Source: an uncultured Bacteroidia bacterium
GTDB taxonomy: Bacteria > Bacteroidota > Bacteroidia > Bacteroidales > UBA932
Length of the DNA: 41,955 nucleotides
Direction: 5' to 3'
Assembly (NCBI GenBank): GCA_902798975.1
Contig: CADBYT010000015.1
Location: 1 to 41,955, forward strand
Each line of letters begins with the position of its first letter. Within the stretch, counting starts at the first letter, position 1. This document shows positions 7,882 to 16,100 of the stretch, in pieces. The notes beneath the pieces were generated by a model. That model had not been told where the DNA came from. It did no database searches and saw nothing but the letters and a program-made list of their open reading frames with translations. The translations under genes were made by a program, and so were the position numbers.

Positions 7882-8430
7882 TCAGAACTTGACGCGAAGG
7901 CCGGCGTAGGCAACGCTCATGTCGCCGACTCCTAGGTCCACGAAACCGCAGAAGCGCTTGCCGAACTCCATGCCGAGCAGCGACAGCTGTCCGGCGACGC
8001 GGAACCCTTTTGCTACTTTCTCGTCACGGTACAGCGTCCCCACGGCAAACATCGAATAGGTGCGGAACCACTCCCTCTGATACCAGTAAATCTTGACGCC
8101 GGCCATGGCGGTGGCATAGCGATAATAGTTCCGATTTTCGCTCGTGTTGGCGTCAAAGAAATGCATGTACGCACCCATGACGCCCAAACTTACCATATTG
8201 GACAAGCGGTAGAAATACGATAAGCCCATCGAGCCGATCGAAACGACGTGGGCCTTGGGGACACCGGTCACAGCAGCCATTAGATTGGCGATTTGCTCAA
8301 TCCCGTAGCCATAAAGTTCCATATTGGAAAGGCGCCCGTAAAAGACGGAAATCTCATGGCGCTCGACCTTCTGCGCCTGCATGTTCAGCGAGAACAGGAC
8401 GATCAGGACACTGAGGATTATTTTCTTCAT
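7882..8430 (-). CDS. Small outer-membrane beta-barrel protein (182 aa)
   Basis: From the Met at 8430 the product starts MKKIILSVLIVLFSLNMQAQ, a cleavable signal peptide ending AQ-A/K. The mature part of about 160 aa consists of alternating aromatic/hydrophobic strands (HEISVFYGRLSNMELYGYG, GLSYFYRLSNMVSLGVMGAY, YYRYATAMAGVKIYWY, WFRTYSMFAVGTLY) and ends in LRVKF, with the C-terminal Phe expected of outer-membrane barrels. The size suggests an 8-stranded barrel. An upstream in-frame ATG (8448) would add METTNP before the signal and is less likely. Function unknown. Confidence 0.7.
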   Translation of the reverse strand: MKKIILSVLIVLFSLNMQAQKVERHEISVFYGRLSNMELYGYGIEQIANLMAAVTGVPKAHVVSIGSMGLSYFYRLSNMVSLGVMGAYMHFFDANTSENRNYYRYATAMAGVKIYWYQREWFRTYSMFAVGTLYRDEKVAKGFRVAGQLSLLGMEFGKRFCGFVDLGVGDMSVAYAGLRVKF

Positions 8431-8526
8431 AGGATTCGTGGTTTCCACAAAGTTACAACAAAATCCGTCAACACCATCCGAAAAGGAACTTCTCTGCTAT
8501 TTTCATACAAAGCTATTGTTTGTGTT

Positions 8527-8545
8527 TATCTTTGCATTATATTTG
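8527..8545 (+). promoter_or_regulatory. Two consecutive -7 boxes upstream of the antitoxin gene
   Basis: TATCTTTG (8527-8534) and TATATTTG (8538-8545) both fit the Bacteroidetes TAnnTTTG box and are 11 bp apart. The antitoxin ATG is at 8574, leaving a 5' leader of about 25 nt from the second box. Confidence 0.6.
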
Positions 8546-8573
8546 CATTACAAATCAATAAACTATACGCCTT

Positions 8574-8861
8574 ATGACTTCTATGACCATACGAGTTGAC
8601 GAGCAGCTGAAGAAGAACTTTGATGTTCTTTGCGATCAGTTCGGCCTCAGTAATACCGCGGCCCTCAGCCTCTTCATGAAGGCTGTGGTGCGTGAGCGCA
8701 GGATTCCGTTCGAGATTAAAGCCGATACGGAAGCGGACACAAGACGCAAGGGATGGGAAGCTTTCCTTCAGATGCGTGAGGCAGCCATTGCCAATGGCGC
8801 CGCCGACATGACCCTGGACGAGATTAACGAGGAGATTAGCGCGGCACGAAATGGCAGATAA
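8574..8861 (+). CDS. RelB/DinJ-family antitoxin (95 aa)
   Basis: The N-terminal part, TIRVDEQLKKNFDVLCDQFG then LSNTAALSLFMKAVV, is the ribbon-helix-helix DNA-binding fold of RelB/DinJ antitoxins. The C-terminal half (EIKADTEADTRRKGWEAFLQ and TLDEINEEISAAR) is the toxin-binding tail. It should bind and neutralise a toxin and repress its own promoter. The stop overlaps the start of the following PIN-domain frame by 11 nt, the usual antitoxin-toxin layout. Since that toxin is broken, the antitoxin is now an orphan, unless it acts on a toxin elsewhere. An alternative start is the ATG at 8583. Confidence 0.85.
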   Translation: MTSMTIRVDEQLKKNFDVLCDQFGLSNTAALSLFMKAVVRERRIPFEIKADTEADTRRKGWEAFLQMREAAIANGAADMTLDEINEEISAARNGR

Positions 8862-9076
8862 GATATTTGCAGTCATCGACACGTCGAAAGCGCGCTTTCT
8901 GTCATCCGGGATTACGGCCTGAATCTGGAGCGAACCAAGGTGGAAGGTGAAGCATTCAAAGATCCGAAGGATGTGGTGTTCTATGAAGTCAAGATGAAAA
9001 CAGTCGGCACTTTCCAGAGAATCCTCTCGTCGTCACTCCGGCCGAAATGATAGTAATCATAACAGGTAATCAGTAA
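8851..9076 (+). pseudogene. Decayed PIN-domain toxin
   Basis: The frame opens MADKIFAVIDT, the typical start of the Bacteroidales PIN-family toxin partner, whose first catalytic Asp lies in VIDT. It then loses the central part of the domain and stops at about 8922. A second frame resumes the family sequence: VIRDYGLNLERTKVEGEAFK then DPKDVVFYEVKMKT. A third frame gives NPLVVTPAEMIVIITGNQ before TAA at 9074-9076. The gene has therefore suffered at least one internal deletion and a frameshift, removing most active-site acids. It cannot encode an active RNase as read. Confidence 0.75.
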
Positions 9077-9202
9077 ATCGTCATTCTGCGCGTTCTGTTT
9101 GGCTACCTCCTCCTGGTATTTATCGTTTTTCAGTGTTTTCAGTGATAGGTGTCCAAATAGGTTGCACCAGTGGCCGATTTGGTGGATACCTGACGGCATC
9201 CC

Positions 9203-9409
9203 TTATTCGTTTGCTGATCGCTTGTTCCGGCTCTCTTCCTCTTGTCGCTTTTTCGTCAGGTACTCTTGGATCTTCTCATCCTTCCATCGTTCAAGCTCTT
9301 CAAGGCTATGCTCTTTCGCGTCCCGATAACTCTTCCTTGCTCTTATGTACAGGAAGACGAAGAGGCAAACCGACAAGAGAAGGAACAATATGATTAAGAC
9401 TTCCTTCAT
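9203..9409 (-). CDS. Small membrane protein with a charged helical tail (68 aa)
   Basis: The product is MKEVLIILFLLLSVCLFVFL, a single N-terminal transmembrane helix, followed by a long, highly charged segment (YRDAKEHSLEELERWKDEKI, KKRQEEESRNKR) that should be one extended helix or coiled coil in the cytoplasm. The start overlaps the stop of the upstream 35-codon membrane peptide frame (ATGA), suggesting an operon of two. No family is recognised and function is unknown. It is a credible gene because of its membrane/coiled-coil pattern and the coupled neighbour, but short. Confidence 0.5.
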   Translation of the reverse strand: MKEVLIILFLLLSVCLFVFLYIRARKSYRDAKEHSLEELERWKDEKIQEYLTKKRQEEESRNKRSANE

Positions 9410-9514
9410 TTTTTGTCCTTATCCTTTTTCAACTTCTCTTCCGCACTATATGACAAGAGCATGGAGAGAATGAGCAGGGCGCTGGAAATGATGCCCAGTA
9501 TTTTTCTTGTTCAT
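9406..9514 (-). pseudogene. Small membrane peptide gene with a one-base frameshift in an A run
   Basis: Starting from ATG at 9514 the frame reads MNKKNTG and ends soon after. If one base is dropped from the AAAAA run (9501-9505), it becomes MNKKILGIISSALLILSMLL followed by SYSAEEKLKKDKDKK and a stop that overlaps the start of the 68-aa gene. The corrected product is a 35-aa membrane peptide with a Lys-rich tail. The extra A is either a true mutation, a phase-variable run, or a sequencing error. Confidence 0.45.
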
Positions 9515-9599
9515 TTTGAAGCAGATTGGGAGTGCGTTTGAGGCAAAGATAGCAATAATAACGGGAAAAGCCTCCCAGATAATCTGGAAGGCCTTTCTG

Positions 9600-9675
9600 T
9601 GGAGCGGAAAACGGGGCTCGGACCCGCGACCTCAACCTTGGCAAGGTTGCGCTCTACCAACTGAGCTATTTCCGC
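9600..9675 (-). tRNA. tRNA-Gly (anticodon GCC)
   Basis: On the minus strand the RNA starts GCGGAAATAGCTCAGTTGGT. It has a 7-bp acceptor stem (GCGGAAA/TTTCCGC), a normal D arm, anticodon loop CTTGCCAAG giving GCC, and a T arm with the GGTCCGAGCC loop. The CCA end is encoded at 9600-9602. A TATCTTTG promoter box lies at 9725-9732 (minus). Confidence 0.95.
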
Positions 9676-9712
9676 AAAACCCTATTGCTTATCCGCAAAA
9701 CCCTATTGCTTA
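9671..9712 (-). repeat. Perfect 21-bp tandem duplication in the 5' leader of tRNA-Gly
   Basis: Positions 9671-9691 and 9692-9712 are identical (each begins TCCGCAAAACCC and ends ATTGCTTA). The unit includes the first five bases of the mature tRNA, so the precursor carries a second GCGGA 21 nt upstream. It lies between the promoter box at 9725-9732 and the tRNA. Confidence 0.9.
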
Positions 9713-10011
9713 GCGTTGGGATTGCAAAGATAGACACAATTTTTGAAACACCAAAAAAATATTGCACTTTTTTAGATTCGCCGGTCGCAGCCGGTTTGGA
9801 GCGAAGCGAAGTCCGCACCAGCGGACCGGCCGGCCCCGGGTATTTGGCCAGAGGTCAAATACGGAAAGGGGTTTATGGCCGCAAGGGGTTACAGGGGGCG
9901 GAGCCCCCTTCATAGATAGGTCCGGGGGGTTAGCCACCCGGCATAAAGCAAACAGGAGGTGCCCTCACGGGTGCCTCCTGTCCTCAATACCATTATCCTA
10001 TATAACCAAAA
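9713..10011. other. Gene-free, highly structured intergenic stretch
   Basis: No credible gene. Visible structures: a 10-bp hairpin at 9840-9862 (arms GTATTTGGCC/GGTCAAATAC, loop AGA), a GGGGGC/GCCCCC hairpin at 9894-9908, a CCGGTCGCAGCCGG palindrome at 9781-9794 that resembles the dispersed palindromes near 26.2 kb, and the terminator-like hairpin at 9954-9979. Probably repeat-derived sequence; a small RNA cannot be excluded. Confidence 0.5.
9954..9979 (-). terminator. Terminator-like hairpin after the GH43 gene
   Basis: An 11-bp stem (AGGAGGTGCCC/GGGTGCCTCCT) with loop TCAC, about 30 nt after the stop of the GH43 gene. On the minus strand it is followed by GTTTGCTTT, a modest T-rich tail. 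It should end the SusC-SusD-GH43 transcript. Confidence 0.65.
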
Positions 10012-11187
10012 CTAGTTGTTTTTCGGAACGATGATCTGGTGGCCGAGCTTCAGCTTGTCGCCGGAGTCGTCGACGGTCCAGTACTGCGGCTTGCGCGGGC
10101 CGTCACCCTCCACGTGGTGCACCACATAGCGCAGCTCACCCTCGAAGGTACGGAACAGCATGCCGTGGCCGGAATTGTTGGCCAGGAACGGTTCGGGTTC
10201 CTGCACCCACGGACCGGCGATGGTGCCGGACTCGGAGTAGCAGACTTCCTGGAGATAGCGCTCCTTGCCCCAGGTGGACCAGAGCATACCGAGCTTGCCG
10301 GTCTGCGTGCGGAACATCTGCGGGCCGTCGGTCACCCAACCGGGCATCTTGAGGCCGAAGGTGGCTTCGCCCAGGCCGTTCATTTCGCCGCAGGACGGAG
10401 CTTCGGAGGCGCGGAACATCGTCACAGGCCACTCGGAGATGGTCTTGGTGAGGTCCTGGGACAGCTCGATGTAGTCCATCGTACCGTCGATCAGCTGGGT
10501 CCACTCGTGGACGAAGACCATGTAGATGTGACCGTTCTCCTCATAGAGGGTACCGTCGATGCAGTCCCACTCACGCGGCTGGTAGTCGTAGCCAGGCGTG
10601 ACGGAGAAGGGCACGAACGGGCCTTCCGGGCTCTCGGAACGGAGCAGATAGGTCTGGTTGTGAGGCACGTTGTAGCGACGCGGGACCTGCTGGATGAGGT
10701 CGGAGTGGTCGCTCCAGGTACCTGCATAATAGTAGTAGTTACCGATCTTGTGGATCTCGGCCGCGGCCGCGAAGCCCGCCTTCTCGCACCAGGTGCCGGT
10801 CAGGTCGATCACGTTGTAGGGGCCTTCCCACATGACGAGGTCCTTGCTGCGGTACTGGCGGCCGCCGGAGCTGGTCAGGTAGTAGGTCTTCGTGGTCGGA
10901 TCCGCGTAGATGAACGGATCGCTCATCGACAGGTCGTTGAAGTGGACGGTGCGGATGCGGTTCTGCTCTTCACGCATGCGGCGCATACGCTCAGCCATAC
11001 CGGTGGTGTCGCGGGGAGCTCCCGTGGCCATGCCACCGAAGTTCTTCTGGCCAGGGTCAGCCAGCGGAGCCTGCTCGCCGGGTTCGATCTTGACCGGTTC
11101 GGTCGCGGTCGGTGCCGGGGCGTTGGTGCCGCACGCCGCGAGCACGGTCGCGGCGAGGGCAAGAGATGTTAATGTTTTGATTTTCAT
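10012..11187 (-). CDS. Glycoside hydrolase family 43 lipoprotein (391 aa)
   Basis: Starts MKIKTLTSLALAATVLAA with Cys19 as lipidation site, so it is anchored in the envelope. An extra Met/Arg-rich linker (residues 45-80) precedes a five-bladed beta-propeller. GH43 acids are visible: Asp90 in SMSDPFIYAD (base), Asp211 in DCIDGTLYEE (pKa modulator) and Glu262 in ASEAPSCGEM (acid). The NSGHGMLFRTFEG motif near residue 338 is typical of GH43 propellers. It should cleave arabinose- or xylose-type linkages in plant glycans by inversion. The Met at 11187 is chosen over the longer frame because only it gives a signal peptide. It lies 29 nt after susD, in the same unit as SusC/SusD, which should import the released oligosaccharides. 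Confidence 0.9.
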   Translation of the reverse strand: MKIKTLTSLALAATVLAACGTNAPAPTATEPVKIEPGEQAPLADPGQKNFGGMATGAPRDTTGMAERMRRMREEQNRIRTVHFNDLSMSDPFIYADPTTKTYYLTSSGGRQYRSKDLVMWEGPYNVIDLTGTWCEKAGFAAAAEIHKIGNYYYYAGTWSDHSDLIQQVPRRYNVPHNQTYLLRSESPEGPFVPFSVTPGYDYQPREWDCIDGTLYEENGHIYMVFVHEWTQLIDGTMDYIELSQDLTKTISEWPVTMFRASEAPSCGEMNGLGEATFGLKMPGWVTDGPQMFRTQTGKLGMLWSTWGKERYLQEVCYSESGTIAGPWVQEPEPFLANNSGHGMLFRTFEGELRYVVHHVEGDGPRKPQYWTVDDSGDKLKLGHQIIVPKNN

Positions 11188-11216
11188 TCGACAAATATAA
11201 TATTTTCTTTTTAGCA

Positions 11217-12857
11217 TCACCAACCGGGGTTCTGCACCAGGTTCGTGTTGGCAGAAATCTGCTCGTACGGGAACGGGAGCAGGTTGTACTTGTCCTGCCA
11301 GCCCTTGCCGGATCCCTCCACTTCTTCCACATTCCACTCCGTGGTGCCGGGCTTGTAGCCGTGGAACTTGTAGTACTTCTTGCCCTTGTTCGCGAGCACG
11401 GTGGGGGCGTCGCCCCAGCGGACCAGGTCGAAGAAGCGCTCCTGCTCGCAGAAGAGCTCGGCACGGCGCTCGTCCTTGATGATCGGATAGGTCAGGGCGG
11501 CGACAGGTTCCAACTGGGCGCGCTGGCGCACCTCGTTGAGGGCCTTCAGGCCAGTGCCGTCGGCATCGTTGTCATAGAGGAACTTGGCCTCTGCGTAGAG
11601 CAGCAGCACCTCAGCATAGCGGAGCATCGGGGTGTTGGCCTTGTACCACTTCCAGAAGGGCGGGCTCGTCCCCTCGTACGCCTCGCTGAGCCAGCCAAGG
11701 CCACGGAAGGTGAAATAACCTGCATTGTGGTAAACGCCGGTTTCCGACTTGACACCGGGCGTCACGCCAGCGGCATAATCCATGGCAAGAACCTGCTCAT
11801 AGGTGTGGATCGTGGACTTGAAGCGCGGCATCTCGGTGCCGCCTTCGTGCGCTGCCAGGAATTCGCCGAATTCCTTGGACACGGCGTTCCAGCCCCAGCC
11901 GCCGAAGAAGCAGCTCGGAAGCTGAATGGTGCTCGGCCAGCCGGTCCACGTATGGCGAAGGTCATTGGAAGGGTCGCCGGGGAAGCCGTCATTGTCGCCG
12001 GCATTGTGTTCGAAGACGTACTCCTCGCAGAAGTCGCCAGCCTGGCGCTCGATGATGAACATATCGGACACGAGGCCGTAGAGGCCGGAATTGATCACGG
12101 TCTGGAGGTCCTTGACGGCGCCTTCCAGGATGGTCTTGTCATTGAACTTCTGGCCGTACCAGAGACCCACCTTGCCGCGGTATGCGAGGGCCGCATGCTT
12201 GGAAATGCGGGCGCCGAACGCTTTCTGCTGGCCCTTGCCGGGAATGGCCGGAAGCGCGTCAGCCGCCTCTTTCATCCGGTCGAGGATCCACTTGATGGAT
12301 TCTTCGGTCGGGGTGTTGGACTGGTAGTACTCGTCCTGGGAGAGCACGTGGTCCACAAGCGGCGGGGTGCCCCACCAGCGGACGGCGTCGAACATCGCGA
12401 GGGCGCGGAGGAAGTTGGCCTCGGCCTTGACGCGGTTGATACGGGCGTCATTGGAATCAGGAATCTTCTCCAGGATCAAGTTGCAGTGGTAGATGACTTT
12501 GTAAACACCCCTGTACATGATCTTCGGGGCGGAGTCGGCGGAGGTGACGTTGTAATTGCCGGCATCCTGGAATTGGTTGGAGTTGTCGGTGAAAGAGCCG
12601 CCGCCCGGGTAGTGGTCGTCATCGAGGGCATTCAGGAACATGATCTTCTCGATGCCGTTGACGCAGGTCACGTCGCGGCCGCCCCAGTACAGATGGTAAA
12701 CGCTGCCGATCAGGGCTTCCGCATCTTCCGGCGTGGCATTCTCGTAGAAACCCTCGGTGGACAGGACGCTCTTTTGACGAATGTCAAGGTTCTGCTGGCA
12801 GGCGCCAAGCGTCAGCACGAGCGCCGCGAGAGATAAAGCGATATATATTCTTTTCAT
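11217..12857 (-). CDS. SusD/RagB-family glycan-binding lipoprotein (546 aa)
   Basis: Signal peptide MKRIYIALSLAALVLTLGAC with lipidated Cys20. The body is the TPR-based SusD fold: YKVIYHCNLILEKIPD, AEANFLRALAMFDAVRWWG (the helix diagnostic of the family), a central loop-rich ligand part, and the C-terminal block MLRYAEVLLLYAEAKF, ALNEVRQRAQL, IIKDERRAELFCEQERFFDL and VRWGDAP. About 546 aa is normal. It sits on the cell surface as the lid of the SusC channel and binds the target oligosaccharide. It lies 12 nt downstream of susC and upstream of GH43, all on one strand. Confidence 0.95.
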   Translation of the reverse strand: MKRIYIALSLAALVLTLGACQQNLDIRQKSVLSTEGFYENATPEDAEALIGSVYHLYWGGRDVTCVNGIEKIMFLNALDDDHYPGGGSFTDNSNQFQDAGNYNVTSADSAPKIMYRGVYKVIYHCNLILEKIPDSNDARINRVKAEANFLRALAMFDAVRWWGTPPLVDHVLSQDEYYQSNTPTEESIKWILDRMKEAADALPAIPGKGQQKAFGARISKHAALAYRGKVGLWYGQKFNDKTILEGAVKDLQTVINSGLYGLVSDMFIIERQAGDFCEEYVFEHNAGDNDGFPGDPSNDLRHTWTGWPSTIQLPSCFFGGWGWNAVSKEFGEFLAAHEGGTEMPRFKSTIHTYEQVLAMDYAAGVTPGVKSETGVYHNAGYFTFRGLGWLSEAYEGTSPPFWKWYKANTPMLRYAEVLLLYAEAKFLYDNDADGTGLKALNEVRQRAQLEPVAALTYPIIKDERRAELFCEQERFFDLVRWGDAPTVLANKGKKYYKFHGYKPGTTEWNVEEVEGSGKGWQDKYNLLPFPYEQISANTNLVQNPGW

Positions 12858-12869
12858 AACTGTGCCGTT

Positions 12870-15800
12870 TTAGAAGGAAACATTCACACCGAAGACCAGT
12901 TTCTTGGAAATCGGGTAGGAACCGAAGTCGATACCCAGACCGCTGGCAGAGGAGCCGGCATGGCTGGTTTCCGGATCAAAGCCCGGGTACTTCGTGAAGG
13001 TGAACCAGTCGTCGAGGGAGACATAAGCGCGCAGGGAACTCATCTTGATCTTCTTGGTGAGCTTGCTCGGCAGGGTGTAACCCAGCTGGATCTGCTTGAT
13101 CTTGAAGAAGGAAGCGTCAAAGACGAGCATGTTGGAACTCCGGTAGTACTTGTCGTTCACATCCGGCTTCGGGTATTTGTAGCCGGTGGAAGAAGCGCTC
13201 TGCCAGGCGTTCGTGTAGAATTCCCTGAGTTTATTCTGCTGCAAGGCGTCGCCACGCATCACGGCGTAGAGCAGTTCAGCACCCTGGGAACCGGCACCCA
13301 GCACGAGGAGGTCGAAGCCCTTGTAAGCCAGGTTGATCGTAAGACCGTAGGTAAAGTCAGGGATACCGCTACCCACAAAGTCGCGGTCATCTGCCGTGAT
13401 TTGACCGTCATTGCTGAAGTCCTTGTAAACGGCTGCACCGGTAGTCTGGTCGATGTGGTCCACGACGAAGGTGCGCAGATACCACAGCGGATAGCCCTCT
13501 TCGAAATACGTCACCGGGTAGTCGCCCCAGATTCCCGTACCCTCGACGCGTTCTTTGGAAGTGCCCTCCACGACCTTGTTATGGACGGTGGAGAGGTTGG
13601 CGCTGATGCCGTAGCTGAAGTCACCGATGGTGTCCTTCCAGCCCAGTTCGAATTCGGTACCGTGGTTATTCACGAGGCCGGCGTTGACATAGACCCTCTC
13701 GCAACCGGTGTTGGCCGGAGCCGTGGTGCTGGTCAGCAGGTCGTGCGTATTCTTATTGTACCAGTCCACGGAGAAGGTGAGGCGGTTGTGGAACATGCGC
13801 AGGTCGAGACCGAGGTCCACCTGACGGGAAGTCTCCCACTTGATGCTCGGGTTCGGCAGGACCGTCGAAGGACGGAGGCCCACCAGGAACTGGCTGCCGT
13901 CCAGGTTATAGCCATAGTTCTTGTTGCTCTCCAGGGAGGAAGCGTACTGGTACTCGCCCAGGGCATTGACGTTACCGTTCACACCCCAGGAAGCGCGGAG
14001 CTTGAGGAAGTCGAGGCTCAGTGCAGACTTGGCTCCCTTCATGAAAGGCTCGTTGCTGATGGTCCAGCCGGCGGAAACGGAAGGGAAGTAACCCCAGCGG
14101 TGATTCTTGTCCAGCTTGGAGCTGTCGTAAGCGTCGGCGCGGAAGTTGGCCTGGACGAAGTACTTGTTGGCGTAGGACCAGCCGATACGGCCGAAGTAGG
14201 ACATGTTGGCACGGACTTCCGGCTGACCGCCCAAGGACATGTTGGCCGTATTGACGGCATTGTTCAGGTAGCGGAAATTGGGATCGTCCCTGGTGAGCTG
14301 GTAGGCGGTACCCCGGAGGTTGTCCGTGTTGGTCTGCTGGTAGGACATACCGGCCATCGCGGTAAGCTCATGCTGGCCGAAGGACCTGGTGTAGTTGGCG
14401 AAGTTTTCCCACTGGTAGTAGAGGCGGTCGTTGGTGGAACCGCTGATGGACATCGCCTGGTTGGTCTTCGCGCTGATGTACACCTCATGGTTGTAGGTGT
14501 TGGTGTGGCTATAGCCACCCTGGAAGCCGAAGCGGGAGGTGATGACCAGGCCCTTGATCGGGGTGAAGTTGGCATAGGCGGTACCGCGCACACGGAAACT
14601 CTGCGTCTCGGAGTCCGAGCGGTCCAGGATGGCCTGCGGATGCCAGATGTAGCTGGTCTCGTTGAAAACGGAAACGCCGTAGATGTGGCCGTCCGGATCG
14701 CGCGGAAGTGCGTCGTTCATATAGAGCCGGACGTAGGCCGGGATGGCGTTGTCGTCATAGGTCCAGGGCATGGTCGGGTCCGCCGTAAACATGGCGCCCA
14801 TGACGGACTCGGCGGTACCGGAACTCTCGGAGACGGCCCGGCGCACGCTGCGGTCGATAGTGGTGTTGACACCGACGGTCAGCCAGTCCTTGACCTTGTA
14901 CTCGGCGTTGATCTGGCCGACGAGGCGCTTGAAGATATCCTTGTCGCCCTTGACGATACCGTTGTTGTCGGTATAGGACAGGGAGGCGTAGAACTTCGCG
15001 CGGTCGTTGCCGCCCTCGAAGCCGAGGGTATGGCGCTGCTGGCGGCCGGTCTCGAGCATATAGTCCGTCCACTTGGTGTTGGACTTGCCGTCATACTGGA
15101 ACTGGTCCTGCGTCGCCGCGCCGGCAAGCACCAAATAGTCCATGTACTCGCGCGCGTTCATCATTTCAGGCAGGTGGGCGACATTCTGGATCGTGTGCTG
15201 GAAATTGTAGAAGACGCGGCCGGAGCCCTTCTGGCCGGACTTCGTGGTGACGAGCACAACACCGTTACCAGCCTCGACACCGTAGATGGCGGCGGAGGCG
15301 GCGTCCTTCAGGATCTCGATGGAAGCGATGGTCTCCGGATCGAGATAGCTGATATCGTTGACCTTCAGACCGTCCACGATCATGAGCGGGCTGGTTCTGG
15401 AATTGGAAGAGTAGCCACGGATCTGGATCGAAGAAGAGGCACCCGGAGCACCGGAGGAGTTCACAATCTGCACACCGGAAGCCTTGCCCTGAAGGGCCTG
15501 GGCGACGTCGGTCGTCGTACGGTTCTCCAAATCGGAATCCTTGATGGACGCGATGGCACCTGTGACGTCGCTCTTTCGCTGGACGCCGTAACCGATGACC
15601 ACGGTCTCTTCAAGCATCTCGGTGTCCTCTTCGAGAACGATGCTGAAGGTGGTCTGGTTTCCGACAGTGATGGTCTGCGGCTTGTAGCCGATGCTCTCGA
15701 CGGAGATGCTTGCTCCGGCGGGAACGCTCAGCGAGAATGCGCCGTTCATGTCGGTGGCAGCACCCACGCGGGAGTTGCCGACCAGCGTAACGGCAGCGCC

Positions 15801-15935
15801 GATGACCGGTTCCCCGGATGCATCAACCACGGTGCCGCTAATCGTACGATTCTGAGCATAGACATTCATGCTCAGACATCCTAAGAACAAAAGCACGAAG
15901 GCTTTCGTCAGGCAGGATAACAGTTTTTGTCTCAT
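12870..15935 (-). CDS. SusC/RagA-family TonB-dependent outer-membrane transporter (1021 aa)
   Basis: Signal peptide to about residue 27 (MNVYAQ). It is followed by a carboxypeptidase-regulatory-like Ig domain (NRTISGTVVDASGEPVIGAA, about residues 28-105), the ETVVIGYG linker, the plug domain (about 120-230, with GKASGVQIVNSSGAPGASSS and SIEILKDAASAAIYGVEAG), and a large 22-strand barrel ending VFGVNVSF with the terminal Phe. With its SusD partner it imports oligosaccharides with energy from TonB-ExbBD. It heads the minus-strand susC-susD-GH43 unit and is divergent from the propeller regulator at 16101, the usual arrangement for a regulator and its target unit. Confidence 0.96.
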   Translation of the reverse strand: MRQKLLSCLTKAFVLLFLGCLSMNVYAQNRTISGTVVDASGEPVIGAAVTLVGNSRVGAATDMNGAFSLSVPAGASISVESIGYKPQTITVGNQTTFSIVLEEDTEMLEETVVIGYGVQRKSDVTGAIASIKDSDLENRTTTDVAQALQGKASGVQIVNSSGAPGASSSIQIRGYSSNSRTSPLMIVDGLKVNDISYLDPETIASIEILKDAASAAIYGVEAGNGVVLVTTKSGQKGSGRVFYNFQHTIQNVAHLPEMMNAREYMDYLVLAGAATQDQFQYDGKSNTKWTDYMLETGRQQRHTLGFEGGNDRAKFYASLSYTDNNGIVKGDKDIFKRLVGQINAEYKVKDWLTVGVNTTIDRSVRRAVSESSGTAESVMGAMFTADPTMPWTYDDNAIPAYVRLYMNDALPRDPDGHIYGVSVFNETSYIWHPQAILDRSDSETQSFRVRGTAYANFTPIKGLVITSRFGFQGGYSHTNTYNHEVYISAKTNQAMSISGSTNDRLYYQWENFANYTRSFGQHELTAMAGMSYQQTNTDNLRGTAYQLTRDDPNFRYLNNAVNTANMSLGGQPEVRANMSYFGRIGWSYANKYFVQANFRADAYDSSKLDKNHRWGYFPSVSAGWTISNEPFMKGAKSALSLDFLKLRASWGVNGNVNALGEYQYASSLESNKNYGYNLDGSQFLVGLRPSTVLPNPSIKWETSRQVDLGLDLRMFHNRLTFSVDWYNKNTHDLLTSTTAPANTGCERVYVNAGLVNNHGTEFELGWKDTIGDFSYGISANLSTVHNKVVEGTSKERVEGTGIWGDYPVTYFEEGYPLWYLRTFVVDHIDQTTGAAVYKDFSNDGQITADDRDFVGSGIPDFTYGLTINLAYKGFDLLVLGAGSQGAELLYAVMRGDALQQNKLREFYTNAWQSASSTGYKYPKPDVNDKYYRSSNMLVFDASFFKIKQIQLGYTLPSKLTKKIKMSSLRAYVSLDDWFTFTKYPGFDPETSHAGSSASGLGIDFGSYPISKKLVFGVNVSF

Positions 15936-16043
15936 ACTTTAGAATTAATTGATTAATATGGTTAAATTAGGTAACAATGTTAATTGGTTCACGTAGCTTA
16001 ATAAAATTCATAAAAAACTGTCGGTGCGTTCGTAATTCTATTG

Positions 16044-16051
16044 TAGTTTTG
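16044..16051 (+). promoter_or_regulatory. -7 box (TAGTTTTG) of the propeller regulator
   Basis: TAGTTTTG fits the TAnnTTTG box and ends 49 nt before the ATG at 16101. The divergent region 15936-16043 is AT-rich and must hold the susC promoter. No clear TAnnTTTG box is seen on minus there. Confidence 0.5.
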
Positions 16052-16100
16052 CGCAAAAATAGTGATCTTTGTTTTCGTGATTGCAGAAAAATTTAATTAT

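Noticed and set aside
8981-9199. 72-codon frame on minus over the toxin remnant
   Set aside because: It runs opposite the decayed PIN sequence and shows no membrane, signal or domain pattern.
9671-9712. Direct repeat at tRNA-Gly as an attachment site of an integrated element
   Set aside because: The copies are adjacent with nothing between, the repeat is at the 5' end of the tRNA, and no integrase gene is in the window.
9840-9908. Hairpins in the intergenic region as a known structured RNA such as 6S or tmRNA
   Set aside because: No conserved sequence of those RNAs is recognisable; repeat-derived structure is the simpler reading.
12960-15884. 974-codon open frame on plus opposite susC, and similar long frames opposite other genes (such as 19479-22013 and 36852-38633)
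   Set aside because: The products have no recognisable domain or signal, and the minus/plus partner is a clear gene; such shadows are expected in GC-rich codon usage.
16019-16036. TGTCGGTGCGTTCGTAA upstream of the propeller regulator, similar to the operator motif
   Set aside because: The gap between TGTC and GCGTTC is 3 instead of 6-7 nt and the end is not CACA; no second copy at 21-22 bp.
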